IMG/VR virus record: IMGVR_UViG_3300047157_000049 | Coordinates: 1-47,567 of that record | Length of the DNA stretch: 47,567 nt | Direction: 5' to 3' (one strand) | Source of the DNA: a virus | Shown: positions 16,785 to 27,157 of the stretch, piece after piece | How the letters are laid out: each line of letters begins with the position of its first letter | Position numbering within the stretch: position 1 is the stretch's first letter | Translations under genes and position numbers: made by a program | Notes under the pieces: model-generated | Database searches by the model: none | Told to the model about the DNA's origin: nothing | What the model saw: only the letters and a program-made list of their open reading frames with translations

Positions 16785-19700
16785 TTAATCTAGCCCGCCT
16801 AATTGTCCATAAATAGGGAACATGTCACTTAAGTCCAAATCACCAGATGTAAAGTCCATAACCCTTTCTACACTTGGGCCCATGGGTTCAACCCAGAAGG
16901 GATCTCCATACTTGCCACCTTGTATTAAAGGTAACCCTAATGCAAAAGCCCCCAAAACCCCACTTCGGTCTAGTATTTCCATAGAATACTCGCCCCAATC
17001 CATATCTAAAGATTTTCTGTAATTTTTTTGTGTAGAATCAATTCCTGGTAAAGCCCAAGCTAAAGTACCTTTAAACCGTTCTCGCAAGTCAAAACCTAAC
17101 ATCGTTAGTGGTAACATTGTAGTTGCGGCTAAAAGTAATGGTACTGAACCGGCTGTTAAGCTACCTGTTTCGTTGTATCTGTTTTGAGATTCTCTTAAAA
17201 AACCACCCACTACGTTTTTACCATAAGCATAGAAGAAAGACTTTAACTGCCATACTAAAGCAAACCTAGGATCAGAAGCCCAAATAGGTCTTTCTGCAGA
17301 ATTAGGTCTTACAACTGATTCATCAACAAACCTATATAAAGCTTGTTTTATTTTTTCTCCATTCTTACCTTTTAGCGCTTGACCACCGTCTTGCCAAGTT
17401 TTTACGTCTTGGGGTGTTAAATCTAACTCTCTTAAAAACCTTATAGAACGCTTGTCTCCACGCAAAGCTTTATTACCATGGTCAACTAAAAACCTTCTCC
17501 CCATACCAGCAGATAAAACCCTAGTAAATCTAGTAAACCATTCTGTCCCTGTGTACTTAAAGAATTTTTCAGAGCCTTTTTTACTCCAGTCTACCATGAA
17601 GTCTAACTCTCCCGCGTTTACATACATGGTGTTAATTGCTTCAGAGGTTGTTACTCCTATCTCCATTGCAAAAGCAAGGGCTTCTTCTGGGTTTTGAAAA
17701 TAGTTTGCAAGCTCCCTTCCCATGTTTTTTAAACCTCGGAAATCTTTAGATCTAATAATAGAACCAGCAAAATCTGGAAAGGATGCAAATACAGTAAAAG
17801 CTAACATACTAATAATGTTTAAGAATAAACCTACACTATTTAGGTTTTTAAAGGTGTTGCTCATTTCGGGGTTTACTTTACCTAAAATAGCTTGAATAGC
17901 ATCAGCAGCTGTTTGTCGTTCGTTTTCTGGCAACTTATTAACTAAAGACTCTAAATAAGCAGCACCTCCCCGTTTGTTCATTTCTACTTTTTTAACAATG
18001 TTGTTTAAGTACTTACGAACAGCTATGTGAGGTTCTTCTAACGCGCTAACCCCATTTGAGTCTTTTAAATTTCTAAGTTCTTTAGTAGGTATATTTTGAA
18101 AGTACTTTGCTCTTTCTTTAGATAACCCAATAGAAAAACGTTCTACTGCGTTTGTGGATATATCGATGTTCATATCTAGATTTCTAGAAAGGTCTGTTAC
18201 TATCGCTCTAGCAGAAGCTTCTTTTAAACCTGGGTTGTTTTTTACGAGTAACTGAACAAGACCATCTTGTAATTCAGCGCTGTTAGCTAGATCGTCACTA
18301 AGAACCCTAGTGTAGAAGTTTTTTTGAAAATTAGTGTTAGTCCATTTTTTTAATTCTAAGTCTTTATATATTTTCTCAAACCACTCTCTGACTTCTCTAG
18401 CTTTAGGGCTTAATTGGTCATTAGATTTAGTATTATCTTCTGCCTCTAATAAAGCATCCATTCCTTCTTGTGGGATATTAGAAAGTGTTTGCGCACCTAA
18501 TATACCGGTAAACTCGTTAATAAGCTCATATATTTTTTGTTGTTTAGTTTGTAAAAAGCCATTTGCTTGGCTTGATTGTGATTGAGCGTAAAAAAATTCA
18601 GCAAGCAGTCTGCCTGTGCCTAATTTTTTACCTAAACTACGCAAAACATTATCTGCTGGTTTTACTATGTGTAAAAGCTTTTTAACCCAATTTGGCATTT
18701 CGTCGTCAGAAGATAATATTTTTTCTGCTGCCCTGTTTAATTTTCTTACAGCTTTAGGATCTGCAACTTTATCTAAATTATTAGGTAATACTTCATCTAT
18801 TATATTGCGCACATATATTTTAGCTTCCATACCCATACCATTTCGTATTGGGTCTTTTGCGCCTTCTCTATAAGATTTAACTACACCGGTTGCGTAATCA
18901 GTAAACTCAGGGTTACGTTGAAAACGTTTAAAGAATATAGGCCCAAGTTTTTTAAACGCAGCTCTTAATTTATTAGCAATTCGTTTAAAAAAGGCTTCTA
19001 CGCCATTAGTGGCTTGTTTAGTTTCGTTTAATAAAAAAGCACCTACTTGGTCTGCATACCATTCTTCAAAACCAAAATGTGTATCTTGATACTGCTCACT
19101 TCCAACTTCTTTTTGGGCTTTTAAAAAAGCATCGTAAAGAGAGTTATAAAGTTTTGGGTTATTTAAAGAATTTCTTAACTCTTGCCTAAAGACCGAATGC
19201 CCAAGTTCATGAGCCAGCGCGATCATAGCAGTGCCTTGTTCTGCTTCAGATGCTCCTTCTTTTAGGTTTACAAGAATAATATCAACATCGCCAAAAGATA
19301 TAACTCTAGCTAAAACCCTAGGGTTTCGTTTTAAATAGGCCTGTTGATTTTTAACTCTTTCATTTGCAGAAGCAACTCCTGTATCAAGATTTTCATTAGC
19401 TTCAAATACTTGAATAGTCCTAGTTTGATTTAGTTTAAAAGATGAGTTAACAATATTAATTAAGTCAGAAATAAAAGTTGGATCATCCAATCTATCAGAA
19501 AGAACAGAAGAAACTAAAGGTTTTGCCCCCGTCTTCTCTCTGTTCTTACCAATAGGCATTTGTAAGTAACTAAATCGTTTGTCCCTGTTTTCAAATTCTA
19601 TATCTATTCTTTCTGATGCTATATCAGAGTTTTGAGCCATTTCAGTAAAAGCAAAATTAGCTAATTCACCGGTTGGTTTTCTTCCTGACTCATCAGCAGA

Positions 19701-22700
19701 GGCAAGTACGCTTTGCGTTTCTAAAGTAGAAGTTTGTTGTAATGCATCATAGTCAGCAATAAAATCTGGATCAGTTGCTACATAGTCTCTTCCTAATCGT
19801 TTAGTGGCCTCATTTAATTGTTCTCTTTGTTTTTTAGATTGTTCTATTAGATTTTCCCTAAGCTGTTGGCGTTCTTGTCTAGCTTCTTCATAAACACTTG
19901 AGTCAAGACCCGTAGGTAAGCCTAAAGGGCCAAATGTATTTTCTATTTTTTGTAGAGTTTCATTTAAATCTTCTCGTAGTTGCTGCACATCTTGATTAAA
20001 CTCACCGCGTTGTTGAGATAACTCAAACATAGTGCGGGGTTCCGGGTTTCCTTTTTCAGTATAAACAGGAGCTTTTTCTTGTTGTGCTCTAGTTAGTTCT
20101 GCAATCGGAGTACCTTCATAAAATAGTTCATAACCTTGGTCTAAAAGTTCAGTTACTGCTACATTAAATCCTATGTTTGCGCTTTCTAGCCCACCTTGCG
20201 CAGTGGTTCCTAATAACCCTTCTCTGTTTGCATGAGTCCTACCAAAGTTAGTAAGAGTCGCCATATCGATAGGTTGAGGAGCTGCTCCTTCTTTACTGGA
20301 AGAAATTGTCCAGCCACTAGCATCTTTACCACCCCTTCTAGTGTTGTAGTTTTCATTTTTCTTAGCGGCTCTAACCCAACGCTGTGTTTCTAATTCCATA
20401 TTAAGAGACCCCATAGGAACTCTTATTTTTTTAATATTAAACCCACCTTCGGTTTCATCAATTCTAAAAAGAAACCCAGGGTTCTCTTCTATGTTTTTTA
20501 TATAGGCTTTCAATAAAGCATCAGAGTACCTACCATCGGCCACTCGTTCATCAAAATCTCGTATGTATTCAGCCGGTGTTAAGGCCTTAGCCTCTTTTAT
20601 TTGTTCTTCATTTATACCCCTGCCTTCTGCCCAGGGTTTTTTACCCCTAGCTAAAATAGGAGTGGCTTCAGAACCTTCGCCTTGCTCTACTACTGTGGGT
20701 TCAAATACACCAAACTCAGAACCAGGAATAGCTGCTTCACGTTCTAATTCTTCTGCGACAGTATCTTCTTCTGGCGCCACAGCTCGCAACTGTTCTTGTA
20801 ACTGGCCATCAGGTGTATCAGTCTGTGTTTCAACTGAATTGGGTTGTAGTGCAAGATAGTCCTGTCTAAGGGTTTGTTGGTCTTCAGCGCTTAAATTATT
20901 TACCCCACCCGCTCTTCTAGCTTTTTCTACAAGTGTTTCATATCTATCAAAAAGCTGTTGATATTGAGCATCTTCTATTTCTAAATTTCTAGTTAAAAGG
21001 TCAAAGTTAGGGGCTACAACAGTAGTAGCCAACGCATTTCTTTGTGCTAAATGTTCTTTTGCTCCTTGATGAGAAACTTTATATTTAGTATTGTCTTTAA
21101 AAAGATTATTAGCCTGTGTATATACAGCATCTAAATCATTTTGATTGGTAGATTGATACCAAACCACATTGTTATTTGCATCTCTAACTTCAACCACAAG
21201 ATCATCTTCTGGTTTTCTATTATGTACATACCCTAATTGGTTTGCTAAAAAGGAATCTAAAGAGCTTTCGTTAAGTTGCCCATTGTTTATAAGCCTTTTC
21301 ATTAAAGCGGCTTTTCTATTATTAGTTGTTAAAAAAACCCCTTTTCCAGTGTCTATACCTATAACATTTTTTCCTTCAAGTCCTCTTTTGTCTATTTCTG
21401 ACGCAACGGTAGCGGCTTGTTCTGTAGAATTAACATCAATCCACATAGAGTCTTTACCCGTTGTGGGGTCTAGCATTGCGTCTAATTGCGCTATAATCCA
21501 AGCTCCAGGTTCTACTGCAACTCCATCTGGAGTTCCTCCTATCTCATCTGCATCAAGGTCTTGTTCGGTTTGGTTCTCATATTGTCGTTGTAAAAGTTCT
21601 CTAGCTTTATTAATGGTGTTTGAACTACCGTCTGCGATTCGCCCGACTGTACCACTAACTGCACCACCAGCGCTACCTATACCAAACCCACCTACAAACC
21701 CAGCAAACGCAGCCTGAAGCCTATCCATTTTAGCTTGTGCTTGAGTATACTCATCATCTATAGAAAATTTTTGTTGGATAGATAGTTCTTCTTGTAAAGA
21801 TTCTGTTCCACCCTCAACTAATCCTGTTTTTAATCCACCTTTACCAAACACTTCATTAATAAAACTTCTATGTAAAGGTCCATTTTTTGCTTTAGCAATA
21901 TTAAACATAGACCTAGCAACAAGAGCTTCTCCACCTACACCAATTGCAGCAAAAGGAACACCAATAGCTAAGGATTGAATTGCTTGATCTGCATCAGTCA
22001 TTCCTTGTTCAGCAAAATTACCAAAGGCTATACCCGCACCTTGTGGGTATTCTTGTGCAATAGCCCCGGTTACCATTCCCCTTTTCATAGTCGAATACAA
22101 ACCATTTAATAGGTTTTCTTCATCAGTAGAAATCCGATAGGGCAATCTTTTTTTACCTTCTCTTTGTGCTTGCATATTTGCAAACTTCTTTTTAGCTACA
22201 TCTCTAATAATTTTATTGGTTGCTGTTTTTGCAAGCAAAGAAGGTCCAGCTATTGCAGATCCTGCATACGTGGCTATACCTGCAGTAGTTCCAGCAGCGC
22301 CAAACACTGCGGCAACGCCCGCTCCTGTTAAAGCGGCTGTAATAGAAGCAGCAGCAGAAGGAACAAACTGTCCTGTCGCACTAAATGCTTGATTTACAAA
22401 ACCACCAAAAGTAGGGGCATCTAAAAACTCTTCAAAGTTTTCTACTGGCGCAAGTATATCTCCGGCTGCTTGTTGTGATGCAGTTGCATCATAAACAGCA
22501 TCTTCTACACCAGACTCATTACCAACTAAACTGTTAGCAATACCCCTAAAATAATTAATGTTAGCGGTTAAGTTGTGTCCGCCAGCTCGCATACCCCTAT
22601 TAAAAATACTAATTGGGTCTTCATCTGCAAATCTTTCCGGGCCTTTTCCAGCTGCAGCAGCATCTTGCTCTCTATAAAATGATGCTTGGGTTCCTCCCCC

Positions 22701-23255
22701 TCTAGACTCTTGCTCAGCAGCAAAATGATTTAAAAAGTTTGGAGAAGGTTCGTATTTAGGTTTTGATTGTGTAAATAATTTAATTGCAGAGTCAGGGTCA
22801 TCTGTAGTACCCGCAACTTTAGCTGTAGGAGAACCTGAACCAGGTTTTAAAATTCTAGACTGTTGAAGTAAATTTGAAGAGTAGTCTTTATAAGCATCTG
22901 GAGTTTCAAACTGAATCATTGCTGCAAGCAGACTTTCCCTAACTCCAGGGTCTTGTAGATCTATTTGTGCATCCCTAGCAAATCCAGTTTTTTGAGCAAC
23001 AAAGTTTATATAATTATCTGTAGGGTTATTATCACTAGGAGGTGCAAACCGGTTAATTGCGCTTTCAATGGTTTTTATCCCATGTCGCTGTCCATAATTT
23101 TTTAGTACTATGTCAGCGGCTCTTAAACCATATTCAGGTGTTTCAAACTGCGCATAATTTTCACCGTCATCACCAGTTTGGCCAAGCCAGTTGTTGTTAG
23201 GGTTATACCTAACATTTAACCAGTTATTGTTAACATATCCTTTTTGCTGGGACAT
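16785..23255 (-). CDS. Giant ejection protein with lysozyme-like and metalloprotease-like parts
   Basis: The 2156-residue protein starts with a domain (about 10-125) of the type NWLNVRYNPNNNWLGQTG ... FETPEYGLRAAD ... INRFAPPSDNNPTDNYI, which matches virion-associated muramidase/transglycosylase-type domains of phages. Gly/Ala-rich hydrophobic stretches follow around 295-345, 425-445 and 515-540. Near residue 1348 is ALAHELGHSVF, an HExxH zinc site, with EEWYADQ about 60 residues later as a possible third ligand. Long helices and a hydrophobic segment near 1815-1840 follow. By size and position (last of the internal genes) it corresponds to T7 gp16-like ejectosome protein. It would be injected to bridge the cell envelope. 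The protease part is unusual. Confidence 0.8.
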   Translation of the reverse strand: MSQQKGYVNNNWLNVRYNPNNNWLGQTGDDGENYAQFETPEYGLRAADIVLKNYGQRHGIKTIESAINRFAPPSDNNPTDNYINFVAQKTGFARDAQIDLQDPGVRESLLAAMIQFETPDAYKDYSSNLLQQSRILKPGSGSPTAKVAGTTDDPDSAIKLFTQSKPKYEPSPNFLNHFAAEQESRGGGTQASFYREQDAAAAGKGPERFADEDPISIFNRGMRAGGHNLTANINYFRGIANSLVGNESGVEDAVYDATASQQAAGDILAPVENFEEFLDAPTFGGFVNQAFSATGQFVPSAAASITAALTGAGVAAVFGAAGTTAGIATYAGSAIAGPSLLAKTATNKIIRDVAKKKFANMQAQREGKKRLPYRISTDEENLLNGLYSTMKRGMVTGAIAQEYPQGAGIAFGNFAEQGMTDADQAIQSLAIGVPFAAIGVGGEALVARSMFNIAKAKNGPLHRSFINEVFGKGGLKTGLVEGGTESLQEELSIQQKFSIDDEYTQAQAKMDRLQAAFAGFVGGFGIGSAGGAVSGTVGRIADGSSNTINKARELLQRQYENQTEQDLDADEIGGTPDGVAVEPGAWIIAQLDAMLDPTTGKDSMWIDVNSTEQAATVASEIDKRGLEGKNVIGIDTGKGVFLTTNNRKAALMKRLINNGQLNESSLDSFLANQLGYVHNRKPEDDLVVEVRDANNNVVWYQSTNQNDLDAVYTQANNLFKDNTKYKVSHQGAKEHLAQRNALATTVVAPNFDLLTRNLEIEDAQYQQLFDRYETLVEKARRAGGVNNLSAEDQQTLRQDYLALQPNSVETQTDTPDGQLQEQLRAVAPEEDTVAEELEREAAIPGSEFGVFEPTVVEQGEGSEATPILARGKKPWAEGRGINEEQIKEAKALTPAEYIRDFDERVADGRYSDALLKAYIKNIEENPGFLFRIDETEGGFNIKKIRVPMGSLNMELETQRWVRAAKKNENYNTRRGGKDASGWTISSSKEGAAPQPIDMATLTNFGRTHANREGLLGTTAQGGLESANIGFNVAVTELLDQGYELFYEGTPIAELTRAQQEKAPVYTEKGNPEPRTMFELSQQRGEFNQDVQQLREDLNETLQKIENTFGPLGLPTGLDSSVYEEARQERQQLRENLIEQSKKQREQLNEATKRLGRDYVATDPDFIADYDALQQTSTLETQSVLASADESGRKPTGELANFAFTEMAQNSDIASERIDIEFENRDKRFSYLQMPIGKNREKTGAKPLVSSVLSDRLDDPTFISDLINIVNSSFKLNQTRTIQVFEANENLDTGVASANERVKNQQAYLKRNPRVLARVISFGDVDIILVNLKEGASEAEQGTAMIALAHELGHSVFRQELRNSLNNPKLYNSLYDAFLKAQKEVGSEQYQDTHFGFEEWYADQVGAFLLNETKQATNGVEAFFKRIANKLRAAFKKLGPIFFKRFQRNPEFTDYATGVVKSYREGAKDPIRNGMGMEAKIYVRNIIDEVLPNNLDKVADPKAVRKLNRAAEKILSSDDEMPNWVKKLLHIVKPADNVLRSLGKKLGTGRLLAEFFYAQSQSSQANGFLQTKQQKIYELINEFTGILGAQTLSNIPQEGMDALLEAEDNTKSNDQLSPKAREVREWFEKIYKDLELKKWTNTNFQKNFYTRVLSDDLANSAELQDGLVQLLVKNNPGLKEASARAIVTDLSRNLDMNIDISTNAVERFSIGLSKERAKYFQNIPTKELRNLKDSNGVSALEEPHIAVRKYLNNIVKKVEMNKRGGAAYLESLVNKLPENERQTAADAIQAILGKVNPEMSNTFKNLNSVGLFLNIISMLAFTVFASFPDFAGSIIRSKDFRGLKNMGRELANYFQNPEEALAFAMEIGVTTSEAINTMYVNAGELDFMVDWSKKGSEKFFKYTGTEWFTRFTRVLSAGMGRRFLVDHGNKALRGDKRSIRFLRELDLTPQDVKTWQDGGQALKGKNGEKIKQALYRFVDESVVRPNSAERPIWASDPRFALVWQLKSFFYAYGKNVVGGFLRESQNRYNETGSLTAGSVPLLLAATTMLPLTMLGFDLRERFKGTLAWALPGIDSTQKNYRKSLDMDWGEYSMEILDRSGVLGAFALGLPLIQGGKYGDPFWVEPMGPSVERVMDFTSGDLDLSDMFPIYGQLGGLD

Positions 23256-23267
23256 GTTAGCTTCCTG

Positions 23268-24989
23268 TTACTTCTTTACAGGTTTGTTTTTTACAAGATC
23301 TGGAACTTGTGTAAGGGTAAAATTGTAGCTAGGTGTTCCTACAAGTTCTACAAATTCATCAGGAAGCACACTAAACTCTGTTTCCGCTCCAGGCTCACTT
23401 GCATTTACAAAAACTAATTCAACATCACCCTTACTGTTTGTTCTTCTACGGATTCTGTTCATTACCTCACCTGCTGCAGGTATAACAGTATCTCCAGCAG
23501 GAAAGTCTCCAAACCAGTCCATAAAGCCGACTGAACCCTGTGAACCTAAAGATAAAAGAATTTCGCCCATCATATGTGACACCGCCGGATTAGCTGAGTT
23601 CGCCGTACCAAAGGCTTTGTTAGTATTAATATCCAAAAAGAAATTCCTCATGGCTTTTTTAGCTTGTGCAACACCTGGAGCATCTTCATCTCGTAGATCT
23701 AAAAACTCCCCTTTATCGTTTATTAATAAGTCAGTTGCTTCTTTAGCCGCATCTGCATATTTTTGCATACCGGTCTGTAAAAACTTACTTTGCGCTAAGG
23801 CTGCAGATTGCTGCCTAGAGGCTATTAAACTTTGCGTGTTTGCAGCCATGTTACTATCAACACTTGGATCACCTTGTAAGAACGTATTTGCTAAAGTCCC
23901 AAACATGCTTTGTTGTCTACCAATTGCAGCTTGGTCTCCAGTAGCACCAGCATTCACAGTAAAGGCAATCAAAGCGGCTGCTTTTAAAGCATCTTTACGT
24001 TGTAGTGCTCCTTCTCTAACGGCTTTAGCCATATCATCTGCGGAATTAATATTTTTTTCCTGTAGAAGAGTTTGAATTTTGTTGTAATCTTCTTGTGGAA
24101 GATTTTTTAAAGTCTCTTGGTTATTTGTAAACCAAGACCTTGCATCATCCATATTGTTAGTATCAGGAAGATCTGGCAAGTTAGCTATAGCTAACTCAGA
24201 TTCTGTTGGCCCGACTCCAAGTTCTTGTTGTAAAGTATCTAACTCTTTTTGTACTTCTTCTTTTCTTTCAGGGGAAAGTTTAGAGTTATTTAACTGACGT
24301 TTTTTTGCATCAATTGCGTTTTTAACTTGTTCTTTTTTTCTTTTGTTTGTTGTTTCAGTTTTTTCTAACTCAGGAATAACTTTATCCAATTGTTTTTTAT
24401 GAAAAGGTAAGATGTATTTTTCTTGCCTTGTTTTTAGCCTTGCTAATTCTTTTTCTTCTGAAGGAGAAAGGCTATCTTTTGCTTCTAAGTCAAGAATTTG
24501 TTTTTGATTAGCCTCTAAGCTAGCTTGATTAGAAGTAAAGTTTTTAATAAAAGCAGCTCTTTTGCCCTGTGGCATAGCTTTCGCTAACGTAGCTATTTCG
24601 TTTTTACTTAATAATATACTTGGGTCGGCTTGTTGTTTTACCGCCATTTCTGCTGCTTTTGTTATTTCAGGATCGCCGTAGTCTCCTTTTGTGTAGTCTT
24701 TGGTGTCCATAGAACCAAACTGTTCTTCTTTAGCTAACTGACGAGTGCCAGGTAAGTCTTTTTCTGTTACTGTTCCGCTGGCTAAAGCTGCATTTGGACC
24801 TTCTATCTCTAAACCATCATCCATATTAGCAATAGCCTCTTTTTCACCATCGCTTCGGTTTTGATCAATGATAGATGCAATTTCTCCAAAAGCATCAATT
24901 TGTTCTTCAGGCTCTAAATTTTCGTCAGATAATGCCTTTCCACCTAGCTCGTAAGCTTGGTTAAACTGTTCGTCTTGAAAATTTCCCAT
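23268..24989 (-). CDS. Internal virion (ejection) protein, possibly 3' part of a larger gene
   Basis: From ATG 24989 this gives 573 residues, mostly long helices rich in Glu, Lys and Gln (IDAFGEIASIIDQNRSDGEK ... LEANQKQILDLEAKD). It has a coiled-coil middle and an ordered end (GFMDWFGDFPAG). No good ribosome binding site precedes this ATG, and removing one A from the run read from 24992-24996 would join it in frame to the upstream 183-residue frame, giving one 747-residue protein. That fused size and its place before the giant protein fit a T7 gp15-like core protein. I think the fusion is the more likely original gene. Confidence 0.7.
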   Translation of the reverse strand: MGNFQDEQFNQAYELGGKALSDENLEPEEQIDAFGEIASIIDQNRSDGEKEAIANMDDGLEIEGPNAALASGTVTEKDLPGTRQLAKEEQFGSMDTKDYTKGDYGDPEITKAAEMAVKQQADPSILLSKNEIATLAKAMPQGKRAAFIKNFTSNQASLEANQKQILDLEAKDSLSPSEEKELARLKTRQEKYILPFHKKQLDKVIPELEKTETTNKRKKEQVKNAIDAKKRQLNNSKLSPERKEEVQKELDTLQQELGVGPTESELAIANLPDLPDTNNMDDARSWFTNNQETLKNLPQEDYNKIQTLLQEKNINSADDMAKAVREGALQRKDALKAAALIAFTVNAGATGDQAAIGRQQSMFGTLANTFLQGDPSVDSNMAANTQSLIASRQQSAALAQSKFLQTGMQKYADAAKEATDLLINDKGEFLDLRDEDAPGVAQAKKAMRNFFLDINTNKAFGTANSANPAVSHMMGEILLSLGSQGSVGFMDWFGDFPAGDTVIPAAGEVMNRIRRRTNSKGDVELVFVNASEPGAETEFSVLPDEFVELVGTPSYNFTLTQVPDLVKNKPVKK

Positions 24990-25512
24990 GGTTTTTGCTA
25001 TTGACCTTCCAGTAAGGACCACCCTTTTGCAATAAGTTTTCAGATTGGGCTTCATAAAAAGAAACTAAATCTGCTTTGCTAAATACTAAAGGCGCATCGT
25101 CTGCATCAGCGCTTCGGCGTTGTGTAAGGGGCACTATTTTTCCATTTCGTTTTTGAACATTAAAAGTGTATTGATCCTCTCCAACTTTTGTTGGTCTTAA
25201 TAAAGTTCCTTTTTCTTTTACACCAAATTTATTTCTAAATTGATTTGCAACAGATGCCGTATTCATAAAATTAACATACTGCTCAGATATGTTTGGGTCA
25301 TGCATAGCAGCTAAACCGGTTGTTTTATTTAATCGTCCAGAAGAGTCAAATATTTTTTCGTTGTTATGCAGTTCACTTATGGTGTCAGAAATTTTATTTT
25401 TATTAACATCCATACGAGCTTGATCAGCTTTTGCTCTATTGTAATCAGCTGTGTTTCTCGCACCAATTTGGTTTGTGTAAGCTGCTAAAAAATCACCAAA
25501 TTTACTTGCCAT
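24961..25512 (-). CDS. N-terminal part of ejection protein, probably broken by an indel
   Basis: It encodes 183 residues from ATG 25512, starting MASKFGDFLAAYTNQIG, helical, with FYEAQSENLLQKGGPYWKVN near the end. The last 10 residues (NHGKFSRRTV) look unlike coding sequence of this genome. In the alternative frame the protein goes on as MGNFQDEQFNQAYELGGKA, so an extra A at 24992-24996 probably ended it early. It follows the 192-residue internal protein by 9 bases. It is probably part of the virion core released into the host during infection. Confidence 0.65.
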   Translation of the reverse strand: MASKFGDFLAAYTNQIGARNTADYNRAKADQARMDVNKNKISDTISELHNNEKIFDSSGRLNKTTGLAAMHDPNISEQYVNFMNTASVANQFRNKFGVKEKGTLLRPTKVGEDQYTFNVQKRNGKIVPLTQRRSADADDAPLVFSKADLVSFYEAQSENLLQKGGPYWKVNSKNHGKFSRRTV

Positions 25513-25521
25513 AATCTATAC

Positions 25522-26100
25522 CTAAATTGCAAACGCTAAAATAGCTGCACTTGCTAATGAACTACCCATTCCAACCATATTGGAAGTATGTTGTGCTTTT
25601 GCATTTTTATATGCTGCGGCTTTTGATGCAGCGTTTGCAGAAGCAGTGCCTAACCCCTCGATTGAAGACCTATTTACGCCCTGTCCTATATTAATTAAGT
25701 CTGCTAGTGTACGCTGATTAATATCTTTTTGTGCAATACGCGCAGTGTTTAAGCCCCCAGCTAAACCAATTTGCCCTTGCCTTTGTAAAGCTCTTTGTTG
25801 TTCTTGTCTTTGAGCAATACTTAATCCAGCACCACCATAACGAGATATATTTCTTTCTTGTACACCCCTAGCAATTTCTGCTTGTTTAGCTGCGTCTTCT
25901 GGTGCTCTATCTACTAAAGAAGTATCGTTTCTAGCTTCAATTAATTGTTTTTCAAAACCACTAAAATCTTGAAGATAGCTTTCATAATCTTGTCTTGTTA
26001 TATTAGCGAAGGTTTTTTCTGGGTCATCTACGCTTGGCAAAGTAGAAGTTGAATAACTTCTAGTTTGGGCCATATTACTTTGATAGTCTTGTAAAGCCAT
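25522..26100 (-). CDS. Internal virion protein (T7 gp14-like position)
   Basis: The 192-residue helical protein is rich in Ala and Gln, with AQRQEQQRALQRQGQIGLAG, repeated AlaAla segments and a hydrophobic end (NMVGMGSSLASAAILAFAI) that could insert in a membrane. Together with the next gene it occupies the place of T7 gp14 among the internal proteins, and T7 gp14 also forms an outer-membrane channel. ATG 26100 overlaps the upstream stop as TAATG. No sequence motif proves the homology; the call is by position, composition and C-terminal hydrophobic segment. Confidence 0.55.
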   Translation of the reverse strand: MALQDYQSNMAQTRSYSTSTLPSVDDPEKTFANITRQDYESYLQDFSGFEKQLIEARNDTSLVDRAPEDAAKQAEIARGVQERNISRYGGAGLSIAQRQEQQRALQRQGQIGLAGGLNTARIAQKDINQRTLADLINIGQGVNRSSIEGLGTASANAASKAAAYKNAKAQHTSNMVGMGSSLASAAILAFAI

Positions 26101-26717
26101 TAGTCACCATCCCCCTTTCCTGTAGTATCAAACCTTCCCGCGTTAGGTCTAAAAAGTTTACTAAAAAACCCACCTGTATCAGCTTGGTCACTTACTCCAC
26201 TATAACTACTTAAGTTATCTCGACCCTGTGCTATTAATGCACCTCCAATTTGTTCAGCAGCATTAAATTTAGCTTGTCTAACCATTTGTTTAGCTTTCGC
26301 AGCTTGTAAATCTTTTGTGTTCTGTATTCTTGATGCTTGTGCCAATCCAGACATAGCTTCGCCTGCCTGGCCCCGTGCTGTACCTAAAACCCCAGTTTGT
26401 TGTTTTCTAGAAGCCGCTAAACCTTGCGCACTTGCAGCGGCCATTTGTCCTACTGCTGCTGATGCTAAGTCAGCAGATTCATCTACTGATCTTGCGCCAG
26501 ATAAAGTCGGCTTGCCGGTTAATGATTGCATAGTATCTGCACCTGCAACGCCCCGCGCTACACCACCTAAATCTTCTTGCATAGATTGGTCGCGCATCTC
26601 TCTAAGCAAAGGTGCATAATTTTCATTAAAGTAATTTTTTTCTGCCTGCGCTACAGAAGCTTGTGTTTTTTCTGCTTCGCTTGCTTTGTACTCTGATGCT
26701 TTTGGTTTACTACTCAT
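26100..26717 (-). CDS. Internal virion protein, Ala/Gln-rich
   Basis: The 205-residue protein is rich in Ala, Ser and Gln with little hydrophobic core, with SAAVGQMAAASAQGLAASRK and KFNAAEQIGGALIAQGRDNL. Its composition is like the next gene's, and the two may be related or partner core proteins. ATG 26717 overlaps the stop of the GNAT-like gene (ATGA). I infer that it is packaged in the capsid and delivered with DNA. Not identified with certainty. Confidence 0.5.
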   Translation of the reverse strand: MSSKPKASEYKASEAEKTQASVAQAEKNYFNENYAPLLREMRDQSMQEDLGGVARGVAGADTMQSLTGKPTLSGARSVDESADLASAAVGQMAAASAQGLAASRKQQTGVLGTARGQAGEAMSGLAQASRIQNTKDLQAAKAKQMVRQAKFNAAEQIGGALIAQGRDNLSSYSGVSDQADTGGFFSKLFRPNAGRFDTTGKGDGD

Positions 26718-27157
26718 ACTTCTTTTTTATAAACATAACTTGTTAACTTAAATCCATTAGCAGTTGCAGTCTTTGCCCATCCTGGACGACTTGTGTGAAA
26801 CTCAATTACTTTCACATTTTTTTCTAAAGCGAGTTTATCTAAAAAGGTAAACCCTACTTTATTATAATTATACTCTGGTTTTTGGTAGGTTGCCCAGACA
26901 AAAAGTGTTGGCTCGCCGCCAGGGTCTGCTATCATGGAGCAAATTATAAATCCAATATATATGTCTTCTTTATAAAACATATACAAAGTTGCATTACTGT
27001 TTCGTAATGCTAAGTATATATCTGCTGGAATCCAGTCAGAATAACTTTTCTTCCTTATAACATGTAGATCAGATTCGATTGTTTCATACGCATATCGGAT
27101 CTCATCTACAGGTATTTCTTCAACAGAGACTCCATTAATAGTCAATCTCTGAACCAT
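26714..27157 (-). CDS. GNAT-fold-like protein (T7 gp13-like position)
   Basis: The 147-residue protein has YAYETIESDLHVIRKK, ATLYMFYKEDIYIGFIICSM, then GEPTLFVWATYQKPEYNYNK, GFTFLDKLALEKNVKVIEFH and GWAKTATANGFKLTSYVYKK. The order of strands and helix, with the end G(W)...ANGFKL.......KK, resembles N-acetyltransferases of the GNAT superfamily. The usual Q/RxxGxG/A acetyl-CoA loop is not visible, so it is likely structural rather than enzymatic, as in other phages where a GNAT-like protein precedes the ejection genes. It overlaps the preceding connector gene by 23 bases. Confidence 0.55.
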   Translation of the reverse strand: MVQRLTINGVSVEEIPVDEIRYAYETIESDLHVIRKKSYSDWIPADIYLALRNSNATLYMFYKEDIYIGFIICSMIADPGGEPTLFVWATYQKPEYNYNKVGFTFLDKLALEKNVKVIEFHTSRPGWAKTATANGFKLTSYVYKKEV

